Below are positions 6,231 to 12,331 of a DNA stretch of 13,040 bases, piece after piece (position 1 is the stretch's first letter; each line of letters starts with the position of its first letter). The notes beneath the pieces are model-generated. The model saw only the letters and a list, made by a program, of their open reading frames with translations, ran no database searches and was not told where the DNA came from. The position numbers and the translations under genes were made by a program. The stretch comes from Marinobacter sp. (GTDB lineage: Bacteria > Pseudomonadota > Gammaproteobacteria > Pseudomonadales > Oleiphilaceae): NCBI GenBank assembly GCA_017643965.1, contig JAEPMM010000046.1:1-13040 (forward strand), given 5' to 3'.

Positions 6231-6677
6231 ATGTTCAGTATCGGTAGCTTTTCGCTAGGGGCTCTCTTCGGAATCCTTGTTACCGCGGTAGTTAATCACT
6301 TCTTAGCCAAATCTAGAGATCGAGAGAATAGTCAGAGCCAAGCTCGGCAGTTGGCGGGAATCCGGTTACAGGAAGCCTTTGCCGATGCTTTAAATGCATT
6401 CGACCCGCACATAGCTGATGAAGAGGATGCATACACGGTTTTACACAAATCGTTTAAGGAGCACTCAAAGGCTATCAGGCTTTTCCGGCCCCACCTCTCG
6501 GAGAAAGAGAAGCAAGAGTTTGATAAGGCTTGGATGGAATATTACTGCTACGAAGGCGAGAACATTCCCTATTTGGAGCAGTATTCAAGTCATGTTGGAA
6601 GTCATGAGCTTTATCTCGAGAGCTGTGATCTGGGAACGAAGAGAGTAGAGCGTATTCTGAGTTTCGCCGAAACCTAA
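6231..6677 (+). CDS. Cassette 3: one-TM helical protein, unknown function
   Basis: A 148-residue protein. AAGGA at 6220-6224, six bases before the ATG, is a good ribosome site and lies just past the core box. Residues about 5-25 (GSFSLGALFGILVTAVVNHF) form a single hydrophobic segment, followed by a basic stretch KSRDRENSQSQAR, so the rest is probably cytoplasmic. The remainder is predicted helical and highly charged, with LQEAFADAL, DAYTVLHKSFKEHSKAIRLF and HLSEKEKQEFDKAWMEYYCY. Proteins of this kind (short N-terminal anchor plus helical domain with a KAWxEYC-like motif) are frequent in integron cassettes but uncharacterised. I do not recognise a function. The stop codon lies in attC3 R''. 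Confidence 0.85.
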   Translation: MFSIGSFSLGALFGILVTAVVNHFLAKSRDRENSQSQARQLAGIRLQEAFADALNAFDPHIADEEDAYTVLHKSFKEHSKAIRLFRPHLSEKEKQEFDKAWMEYYCYEGENIPYLEQYSSHVGSHELYLESCDLGTKRVERILSFAET

Positions 6678-6755
6678 CCAGTGCAGGCACGGCGACGCCC
6701 ACTACATTGCGCCTTCAGCTCCATTCCATGGGCGCGCATGCTGCAAGCGTTATAG
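6672..6755 (+). other. attC site 3
   Basis: R'' is ACCTAAC (6672-6678) and R' is GTTATAG (6749-6755, one departure from GTTRRRY); the site is 84 bp. The left TGCAGGCACG matches the complement of the right arm (TGCAGCATGCG) with one extra G, the expected extrahelical base. The stop codon of ORF 3 is inside R''. Confidence 0.88.
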
Positions 6756-6779
6756 CGCAATCAACTTAGGATCGTGAGT

Positions 6780-7067
6780 TTGAAAAAAATTCTTCTTCTC
6801 GCTCTTTTCGGTTTCGGGGCCTGGAGCTACTACGAAAATAACGTAAATTCTACGCCTAGCCCTACGATCCGCTGGTCTGGAAAGACTGAGGTTCCCAAGG
6901 AAGCGCCTGTTTATAGCTCCCAAACCAGTTTCAGTTGTGACGGGCGCCAGCATTGCAGTCAAATGACATCCAGAGCCGAAGCTGAGTTTTTCACAAGAAA
7001 CTGCCCGAACACAAAGATGGATGGCGATCGCGACGGAATCCCTTGTGAGAGCGACTCCCGGTTTTAA
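6780..7067 (+). CDS. Cassette 4: membrane-anchored or exported excalibur-domain protein
   Basis: About 95 residues. Two starts are possible: GTG at 6774 or TTG at 6780. AGGA at 6768-6771 is only two bases from the GTG but eight from the TTG, so TTG is preferred. The N-terminus (KKILLLALFGFGAWSYY) is a signal anchor or signal peptide, followed by a Ser/Pro-rich linker. The C-terminal ~45 residues match the excalibur calcium-binding domain: FSCDGRQHCSQMTS.AEAEFF..NCPNTKMDGDRDGIPCE, with the DxDxDGxPCE loop complete. Family members normally carry Cys in 'MTSC' and a final 'WC'; here these are Arg and a C-less SRF tail, so one presumed disulfide pair is missing at both ends. The function of excalibur proteins in Gram-negatives is not established; an extracytoplasmic calcium-binding role is inferred. 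Confidence 0.85.
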   Translation: MKKILLLALFGFGAWSYYENNVNSTPSPTIRWSGKTEVPKEAPVYSSQTSFSCDGRQHCSQMTSRAEAEFFTRNCPNTKMDGDRDGIPCESDSRF

Positions 7068-7076
7068 TCTCGACAG

Positions 7077-7234
7077 CCATAACAAGTCAAGGGTGTATTG
7101 GTATGTGGCCAGTTGTCCCAGTCGCAGCCATAATTTACGAATAAGGCCAGCGGATGCGTGAGACGCACCGCAACCTTCCGTAGGGTTGCACCTGGCCGAG
7201 TCGCTTGGTGTCTCAGACGCTGTGATTGGTATGG
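7077..7234 (+). other. attC site 4 (long, degenerate right end)
   Basis: The left box CCATAAC (7077-7083) differs by one base from the predicted CTATAAC. GCCATAACAAGTCA (7076-7089) is the near-perfect complement of the right TGATTGGTATGGC, with one extra G. The right core would be GGTATGG (7228-7234), which lacks the GTT. An alternative core, GTTAACC, is at 7236-7242. Inside are further hairpins: GCAACC/GGGTTGC, GGCCAG/CTGGCC and TGAGAC/GTCTCA. About 158 bp is long for an attC but similar to long chromosomal-integron sites. The site may no longer recombine on its right side. Confidence 0.62.
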
Positions 7235-7261
7235 CGTTAACCCCTTGCGAGGATCTATCCA

Positions 7262-8179
7262 ATGCACAGGCGCACCCCGGCGGCCGTTGAATCGCTTCTC
7301 TTGAAGGGCCTGCTGGTGGCAGTGGTTGTATTGCTTGGCCTGATGGAAACCGCTAGAAGCCAGGAGAACACCGAATCAAGGGAGGTCGTTGAATGGCTGG
7401 CCCCCTACTTTCCGCCCTTTTACAAGCATCCAGACAGGGGCGACTATGGCTATTTCGACCAACTGCACAATGACCTGATCGAAGGTTTGCCCGAGTACCA
7501 TCATCGATTCGCTCAGGCAAACTATTCTCGGATCCTGCACAACGCCAAACTGGGCAGGTCATTCTGTTCACAGGCACTGATCAAAACTCCGGAAAGAGAG
7601 CCTTTCTTTTACTTTTCCCAACCGATTATTCCCATGCTGTCACAGGGGTTGATCGTCCGCACAGACGCATTGGCCAGATTGCCCCGCGATCAGTCTGACC
7701 CCACCCGACCTGTCAGCCTTGTTGCCGTGCTGAGCTCCGGATTTGGCCCTATCGGGTATCTGAAACATCGCACATACAGTAAACCGGTGGACGATCTACT
7801 GCGGACCTACGAGGAAGACAACCCGGGGAATACTGACTTGTATGGCAGTGCGAGGACTAATGAAGTGCTGGCCCGCATGCTTTTGACCGGTAGACTGGTA
7901 GCCATACTGGGCACCCCCTCCGAATTGGATCAGTTAACACCCGACCAGAGGGCCAGTAAGGCTTTCACCTTCAGACCGCTGACCGAGACGCCGGAATACA
8001 GCCAACTGCATTATGCCTGCACTCGGGATGACCGGGGCCGGGATATCATCGAATCGTTGAACGTAAGATTTACCGAACTCAAGGTGCAATCCCGGGCAAA
8101 GGAACTGTATCAGTCGACGTTGAGCGGGGCCTCCGCCGAGCGCTACGAGTCGGTTTACCAGCGGTTTATGGCCAGATAG
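7262..8179 (+). CDS. Periplasmic substrate-binding-like protein (TIGR02285-type)
   Basis: A 305-residue protein. GAGGA at 7249-7253, eight bases upstream, supports the ATG. Residues ~12-36 are a signal peptide or anchor (LLLKGLLVAVVVLLGLMETARS). The mature part looks like a type 2 periplasmic binding fold: VVEWLAPYFPPFY..., GYFDQLHNDLIEGLPEYHHRF, 'NAKLGRSFCSQALIKTPEREPFFYFSQPI' and LSQGLIVR. This order (W.xPPF, LxLP.Y, GxxxC...P.R...fS.P) matches the uncharacterised TIGR02285 proteins related to bacterial solute-binding family 3; the assignment is from memory. No transporter genes are adjacent. Its GC-rich coding style is that of the host, so I count it as chromosomal flank rather than a fifth cassette, and no attC follows it. 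Confidence 0.78.
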   Translation: MHRRTPAAVESLLLKGLLVAVVVLLGLMETARSQENTESREVVEWLAPYFPPFYKHPDRGDYGYFDQLHNDLIEGLPEYHHRFAQANYSRILHNAKLGRSFCSQALIKTPEREPFFYFSQPIIPMLSQGLIVRTDALARLPRDQSDPTRPVSLVAVLSSGFGPIGYLKHRTYSKPVDDLLRTYEEDNPGNTDLYGSARTNEVLARMLLTGRLVAILGTPSELDQLTPDQRASKAFTFRPLTETPEYSQLHYACTRDDRGRDIIESLNVRFTELKVQSRAKELYQSTLSGASAERYESVYQRFMAR

Positions 8180-8270
8180 CCGGCCTGGCGAACTTCGACG
8201 CGGGTAGATTTCTGCCTCGCTGCTACGGACACTTCTGAACCAGGGCACAAGCTGCGATACCGCAAGATTC

Positions 8271-8297
8271 GGGTCGGCAATCAGCGCCGACCCTTTT
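8271..8297 (+). terminator. Intrinsic terminator between 7262-8179 and the Ada-like gene
   Basis: GGGTCGGC (8271-8278) and GCCGACCC (8286-8293) form an 8-bp perfect stem with a 7-base loop and four T after it. It lies 45 bases before the next start. Confidence 0.75.
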
Positions 8298-8341
8298 ACG
8301 ATAGTGAGTGCCTCCATACATCGTGATTGAGAGATTGCGCC

Positions 8342-9184
8342 ATGACAGACTACGACAGAATCGCACGCGCCATGGCGTATCTTGTCGATCACGCCCCGGA
8401 ACAACCCGGCCTGGAAGAGGTTGCCGCCCATGTGCATTTGAGTCCGTTTCACTTTCAGCGACTGTTCTGTCGGTGGGCCGGCACCACACCGAAGCGCTTT
8501 TTGCAGGTTCTTACCCTGGAACGTGGTAAGACCTTGCTGGCTCAGTCCCGCTCCCTGCTCGACGCCTCACTTGAACTCGGGTTAAGCAGCAGTTCCCGGC
8601 TCCATGATCATTTTGTGCAGCTGGAAGCGGTTACCCCCGGCGAGTACAAATCCCAGGGAAAGCAGCTTGAGATCGAATACGGCGTGCATCTCAGCCCACT
8701 GGGGCCGATGTTTGTGGCTGTCACGCCGCGCGGTGTGTGCCGCGCGGAATTCATGGACTCTCAGAACCTGGACGCGTTGCTGGCGAATCTGCAAAGGGCC
8801 TGGCCGCACAGTGTCATTCGGGAAAACCCCGAGGCACCGCGCCGGGTGATCGAAGCACTTTTTTCCGGCGATGCGGGGTCGGTGCACCGGCCACTGTCGC
8901 TCCACGTTGGCGGCACCAATTTCCAGATCGCAGTGTGGCGGGCCCTGTTGCGTATACCTCCGGGCGCGCTGGCTAGCTACGCTCAGATTGCGCGGGCGCT
9001 GGATGCCCCCAACTCCGCCCGTGCGGTGGGCAACGCCATTGGCGCGAACCCGGTGGCGCTGCTGATACCGTGTCACCGGGTTATTCAGCAAAGTGGCGCG
9101 CTGGGCGGGTATCGCTGGGGTACCGGCAAAAAACTGATGATTCAAACCTGGGAGCGGTTAACTCAGGAACCCGCCGGGGTCTGA
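8342..9184 (+). CDS. AraC-type HTH plus O6-alkylguanine-DNA alkyltransferase fusion (Ada-like, lacks N-terminal zinc domain)
   Basis: 280 residues from ATG 8342 (GAGAG at 8329-8333, eight bases upstream). Residues ~8-102 are an AraC HTH: LEEVAAHVHLSPFHFQRLFCRWAGTTPKRFLQ then a second helix pair, LDASLELGLSSSSRLHDHFVQLEAVTPGEYK. Residues ~115-275 are the alkyltransferase, with FQIAVW (194-199), the RAVGNAIGANP helix (227-237) and the active-site P243-C244-H245-R246 in IPCHRVI. The acceptor Cys is present, so suicidal transfer of alkyl groups from O6-alkylguanine is likely. E. coli Ada has an extra ~80-90-residue N-terminal zinc domain that receives methyl groups from phosphotriesters and triggers its activator function. 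It is missing, and no alternative start upstream restores it. Regulation of alkylation-response genes by this form is therefore uncertain. Confidence 0.92.
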   Translation: MTDYDRIARAMAYLVDHAPEQPGLEEVAAHVHLSPFHFQRLFCRWAGTTPKRFLQVLTLERGKTLLAQSRSLLDASLELGLSSSSRLHDHFVQLEAVTPGEYKSQGKQLEIEYGVHLSPLGPMFVAVTPRGVCRAEFMDSQNLDALLANLQRAWPHSVIRENPEAPRRVIEALFSGDAGSVHRPLSLHVGGTNFQIAVWRALLRIPPGALASYAQIARALDAPNSARAVGNAIGANPVALLIPCHRVIQQSGALGGYRWGTGKKLMIQTWERLTQEPAGV

Positions 9185-9268
9185 GAAAAAGCGCTGCGCA
9201 GGTCGGCGAGGTGTTTTTACACTGAGCTGGATGCAATCTGCAGGGCAGCACGGCAGGTAGGTCTGACG

Positions 9269-9436
9269 ATGCCAATCGGCAATCACCCACTTCGGAACGT
9301 GGTGAGGATCGTTCTGGCGCTGGTCGCGCTGCTGACTCTGGGCTTGGCCCCGGCTGCTGCGGGTGACCGATGCCCACCTCCGGTACCAGGATTGAACCAC
9401 AGAGACCGACTGGCAGATGGCGCAGTGCGTTGTTGA
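9269..9436 (+). CDS. Possible small exported peptide, 55 residues
   Basis: A short ORF in an otherwise empty stretch (9185-9706). It starts MPIGNHPLRNVVR, then IVLALVALLTLGLAPAAAG, which is a convincing signal-peptide pattern with an AxA cleavage site, then a short Cys/Pro-containing tail (DRCPPPVPGLNHRDRLADGAVRC). The GGTAGG at 9255-9260 is a weak ribosome site eight bases upstream. It may be a real small secreted peptide, or the surviving 5' end of a decayed exported protein. No family recognised. Confidence 0.35.
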   Translation: MPIGNHPLRNVVRIVLALVALLTLGLAPAAAGDRCPPPVPGLNHRDRLADGAVRC

Positions 9437-9575
9437 CCGATTGACTGGCAGGCAGCGAGGGCTGCGCAGTGGTCGAGCAACAGATCACCGGCTCAATGCC
9501 ACACCTCTGATTCGTGACGCCGGTCACATCCTGACCAGTATCCCCCATTCGGGTGATGGCTGATAACGCTGGCGC

Positions 9576-9592
9576 TGGTCTAAATTTGACCA
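9576..9592 (+). promoter_or_regulatory. Operator-like dyad upstream of the lipase
   Basis: TGGTC (9576-9580), the 7-base AT-rich spacer TAAATTT and GACCA (9588-9592) form a symmetric site about 115 bases upstream of the lipase start. This is the architecture of a dimeric repressor or activator operator; the cognate regulator is unknown. Apart from this and the small ORF at 9269, nothing else is recognisable in 9185-9706. Confidence 0.45.
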
Positions 9593-9706
9593 ACTGGCGT
9601 GGCCCCAACCGTCCGGATTCCGGTCCGGTGGGGGCATGCCATGGTTGTAGATTCAGCGTTTCAGAAGACACACGCGTTAAAAATAAATACAACAAAGGAC
9701 AACCCC

Positions 9707-10345
9707 ATGATCAACCCCATCAAAAAGCTGTCCATGCTGGCATTGCTGGCATCGTTGTTGTTTGCCGGCTCCGCACAGGCAGCCTGCAACGCCGACCCGA
9801 TCGTGTTCGTTCACGGTTATTCAGGCTGGAAATTCCAGTTTGACGTGATGATCAACCGCTTCAAGAACGACGGCACGCCCGCCTGCGCGCTCTACAAGTT
9901 CGGCTACAACAGCCTGGGCAAAAGCAACAAGACCAGCGCTAGGGAGTTGAAGGCGTTCGTCAACAACATCCGCCCGAACCATGGCTGGCGCAAGGCCAAG
10001 ATCATTGCCCACTCCAACGGCGGCCTGGTCTCACGCTGGTACCGGGTGTTCGAGGGTGGCTCTGCGGCAACCAACCGCCTGGTCACACTCGGCACGCCCC
10101 ACAAGGGCACTGCCTGGGCGTATGGCTGCTGGAGCCCGGCCTGTTCCGAAATGCGTTACAACTCGTCGTTCCTGCAGTCTCTCAACGGCCGCGGGTGCGA
10201 TGTGTCCCTGTGGTCCGCCCTTGACGAAATCATCATCCCGCAGACCAATGCAAAGTGCGGAAACAGCCTCCGCACTTCCAGCGTGGGTCACCTGACGCTG
10301 ATGGTCTGGAAAGGCGTGTACGACGACGTCAGGCGTTTCCTGTAA
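9707..10345 (+). CDS. Secreted lipase, alpha/beta hydrolase
   Basis: A 212-residue protein starting at ATG 9707 with AAAGGA at 9694-9699. The signal peptide ends AQA (residues 1-26: KKLSMLALLASLLFAGSAQA). The mature enzyme begins ACNADPIVFVHGYSGW; HG 36-37 provides the oxyanion-hole motif. The nucleophile is S103 in IIAHSNGG (AHSxG form), followed by a LGTPHKG segment typical of lipases. Candidate triad partners are D173 (SALDEIIIP) and H195 (VGHLTLM). Six Cys (27, 60, 141, 146, 164, 184) suit disulfides in an exported protein. It is shorter than classical chaperone-dependent lipases (~300) and the pattern resembles smaller triacylglycerol lipases. Downstream lie a SurA-like lipoprotein and a Lif-like protein, suggesting a lipase plus folding factors. 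Ester hydrolysis of long-chain glycerides is inferred from family. Confidence 0.85.
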   Translation: MINPIKKLSMLALLASLLFAGSAQAACNADPIVFVHGYSGWKFQFDVMINRFKNDGTPACALYKFGYNSLGKSNKTSARELKAFVNNIRPNHGWRKAKIIAHSNGGLVSRWYRVFEGGSAATNRLVTLGTPHKGTAWAYGCWSPACSEMRYNSSFLQSLNGRGCDVSLWSALDEIIIPQTNAKCGNSLRTSSVGHLTLMVWKGVYDDVRRFL

Positions 10346-10397
10346 TTCACGGCGCGTTACACTCTGATTGACGCACTTCAGGACAGGGAACTCCGGA

Positions 10398-10430
10398 TGA
10401 GCAAGCCAGGCAAACTGGCTTGCTCATTTT
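10398..10430 (+). terminator. Intrinsic terminator between lipase and chaperone genes
   Basis: TGAGCAAGCCAG (10398-10409) and CTGGCTTGCTCA (10415-10426) form a perfect 12-bp stem with loop GCAAA, followed by TTTT. It lies 53 bases after the lipase stop and 40 before the next start, so lipase and foldase transcription may be partly uncoupled. Confidence 0.88.
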
Positions 10431-10469
10431 CGTATGGGAACTGTCACCTTTTTCAAGTCGAGGCAATCA

Positions 10470-11312
10470 ATGAATAAACGGGTGTGCCCCCCGGCGCTTG
10501 GCCTTCTGCTGGTTTTTTCCGGTTGCCTGCAGGCCGACGAACAACCGCAATCCCCCCAGCAATACCATGCCGGAAACCCGGAGGTGTTCGCCACGGTCAA
10601 CGGTACGCCACTCGGGGCGAACCTCTACCATTTCCTGCTGGGATCCCGCGCGCAGGACAACAGCGAAAGACAAGCCTACGACGACGGCTTCGACGCCGAG
10701 ATGAACCGCCAGCAAACGGCCAAAGATCTGGTGATGACGGAGGTGCTGGCGCAACAGGCAACCCGCCAGGGCCTGCACGAATCCGAGCAGGTGAAAGTGG
10801 AACTGGCGATGGCCGAGAAAACCCTGCTGGCACAGCTATATGTCAAACAGCTGATGGACGCGATCGAGATCGACGAAACCGAGATACGCCAGCGCTTCGA
10901 TGAGCAGCGGGAGCAGGCTATGTACCGCTTCATGATCTGGCGTACCACAGACCAGGACCGAGCGATGAAGCTCCTGGGCGCCCTCAAAGCCGGTAACGAT
11001 GCAGGCGCCAGCGATGAAGATGTGATCGAGACGCCGTGGCTGCGGGATACCGACATTGCGCCGGAAGTGAACGCCATCGTGCGGCAACTGGCTGTGAACG
11101 AGTTTGCCGACGACCCGGTGTTCCAGGATGGCTACTGGAAGGTGGTTCAGGTGATTGACAAGCAGGTCATGGCGAAGCAAAGCTACGAGGAAGAACGGGA
11201 GATGATCCGGGCGGAACTGGTGAGCCAGAAGCTGGACAAGAAACTCGAGGAACTCGCCGACAACGCCTCGATCGTGTTCAACGAACAACACGTTACCCGG
11301 CCTACGGATTGA
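10470..11312 (+). CDS. SurA/PpiC-like periplasmic lipoprotein (degenerate parvulin-type)
   Basis: 280 residues from ATG 10470 (GAGG at 10460-10463). The N-terminus MNKRVCPPALGLLLVFSGC ends in a lipobox-like FSGC, suggesting an outer or inner membrane lipoprotein. An N-terminal SurA_N-like helical module follows (VFATVNGTPLGANLYHFLLG... then a long helix pair ending EIDETEIRQRF). The region ~150-250 resembles a parvulin domain: KLLGALKAG, VIETPWLRDTDIAPEVNAIVRQLAVNEFADDPVFQDGYWKVVQVID, then LDKKLEELADNA at the C-terminus. The canonical catalytic residues are not clearly visible, so chaperone function is more likely than isomerase activity. It sits seven bases before the Lif-like gene, so it is co-transcribed with it. 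It may assist folding of the lipase; that is inference. Confidence 0.72.
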   Translation: MNKRVCPPALGLLLVFSGCLQADEQPQSPQQYHAGNPEVFATVNGTPLGANLYHFLLGSRAQDNSERQAYDDGFDAEMNRQQTAKDLVMTEVLAQQATRQGLHESEQVKVELAMAEKTLLAQLYVKQLMDAIEIDETEIRQRFDEQREQAMYRFMIWRTTDQDRAMKLLGALKAGNDAGASDEDVIETPWLRDTDIAPEVNAIVRQLAVNEFADDPVFQDGYWKVVQVIDKQVMAKQSYEEEREMIRAELVSQKLDKKLEELADNASIVFNEQHVTRPTD

Positions 11313-11319
11313 ACAAACC

Positions 11320-12240
11320 ATGGCGGCACACAGCGGGTCAGCGAGAATACGGTCAGGCGCCGCCCTGCTTGGGATCGGCAGTGTCTGCCTGCTGCTGGCC
11401 TATGTCTTTTATGCCGTGCCGGAGAGTGATAACCGCACCGTGCAACCGGCGCCCGCCGTCGGGCCACATACGGCTTCGTCGAACCCTGCCGAGCGCCGGG
11501 AGCCGGGGCCCGGAGCCGAGGCCCCGGTCTTTGCGACAGCGGCAACCGCCAAACAAGGTGCAGAAGACACAGCGGTTCAACCGGCATCCGGGTTGCAGGA
11601 GGCAGAACTCGAACACCTGCGCGAGGTGTTTCAGAACAGCGTCGCGCCGGCGTTCCAGTACGACTTCACTCTCGACTGGGAGGGCCGTGCCGCCATCGAT
11701 GCCTTCGTGGCCAGCATGCCGGAACACCTCGCCCGCGAGGACCTCGACACCCTCACCACCCTGATCGAACGCGAGCTGTCCACGCCGGAGGCGGAAGACC
11801 TGGCGTTTATCATCACCCACCTCTATCGCCTGGAACAGGAGGAGGCCCGCCTGATGAAGGAACTCGGACCGGTCACCACCATGGCCGACCAGCAGGAGGC
11901 CCAGGTGCAGCTCACTCAGTTGCGTGACGAATGGTTCGGGCCGGAGCTTTCCGCCCGGCTGTTCGCATACACCGACGACGGTCAACCGGACACCGGGAGC
12001 GGGGCTGATGACAGCACCACGGAGCGCGGTGAGCCCCGGACGGAAGCGCAAGCCGAGCTGGCAGAGTTCGAGAATGCGTGGGCAGAGCGCTACCAGGCGT
12101 TTCAGGCGGAAAAACGCCTGATCGACAACGCCGGCCTGGATCAGGCGGAGAAAGACCGCCAGATTGAGGTCTTACTGCAACAGCACTACGCGCCCGGAGA
12201 GCGGGACGCCGCAAGGGCATTTGACCAGCAAAGTCGATAG
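11320..12240 (+). CDS. Lipase chaperone (Lif/LimK-like foldase), inner membrane anchored
   Basis: A 306-residue protein with a single N-terminal membrane segment (residues ~14-32, GAALLGIGSVCLLLAYVFYA), a Pro/Ala-rich variable linker (~40-90), and a long helical periplasmic domain. Visible Lif-like elements are 'LREVFQ' (100-105), the 'LRDEWFGPELSARLFAY' segment (201-217, cf. the FGxE...R motif) and RYQAFQAEKRLIDNAGL followed by DRQIEVLLQQHYAPGERDAA near the end. The usual RxxFDYxLSxxGE motif is only partly preserved (REVFQNSV.PAFQYDF), so this is a divergent member. Lif proteins fold and release the cognate lipase in the periplasm. The lipase lies upstream, separated by a lipoprotein gene. 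A weak SD precedes the ATG; it starts seven bases after the upstream stop, suggesting translational coupling. Dependence of the lipase on it is inferred. Confidence 0.62.
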   Translation: MAAHSGSARIRSGAALLGIGSVCLLLAYVFYAVPESDNRTVQPAPAVGPHTASSNPAERREPGPGAEAPVFATAATAKQGAEDTAVQPASGLQEAELEHLREVFQNSVAPAFQYDFTLDWEGRAAIDAFVASMPEHLAREDLDTLTTLIERELSTPEAEDLAFIITHLYRLEQEEARLMKELGPVTTMADQQEAQVQLTQLRDEWFGPELSARLFAYTDDGQPDTGSGADDSTTERGEPRTEAQAELAEFENAWAERYQAFQAEKRLIDNAGLDQAEKDRQIEVLLQQHYAPGERDAARAFDQQSR

Positions 12241-12331
12241 TGGCGGGCCAACGGCCACGCACCCACCCCGGCGTTTTGATAGGATGGCGAATTCCGAAGC
12301 CCCATGCCGACCCTGAGCCGATCCCGTATTC

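Larger units (their letters stand above)
4975..7234 (+). mobile_element. Integron cassette array without integrase (CALIN), four cassettes
   Basis: There are four tandem, same-strand units, each one ORF plus one attC: cassette 1 is 4975-5652, cassette 2 is 5653-6208, cassette 3 is 6209-6749 and cassette 4 runs 6750 to about 7228. The opening core boxes GTTATAC, GTTAAAT and GTTAGGT are exactly complementary to the closing R'' boxes of the same cassettes (GTATAAC, ATTTAAC, ACCTAAC). Cassette 4 opens with GTTATAG and closes with CCATAAC, one mismatch from the expected CTATAAC. This self-matching is the signature of a circular cassette intermediate. No intI gene lies in the window. The cassettes are visibly AT-richer than the flanking core genes. 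Confidence 0.88.

Noticed and set aside
7022..7033. GCGATCGC octamer
   Set aside because: A single copy in a GC-moderate coding region; no repeat or regulatory pattern attached.
7262..8179. The TIGR02285-like gene as a fifth cassette
   Set aside because: No attC follows its stop codon, its composition matches host genes, and the preceding attC is degenerate at its right end.
9187..9220. AAAAAGCGC...GGTGTTTTT after the Ada-like gene as a terminator
   Set aside because: The A and T runs are opposed, but the bases between them do not form a convincing GC stem.
9081..9695. 204-codon - strand frame across 9185-9706
   Set aside because: It overlaps the Ada-like 3' end; composition is Pro/Arg/Ser-rich without domains or signal, and no good ribosome site was seen.
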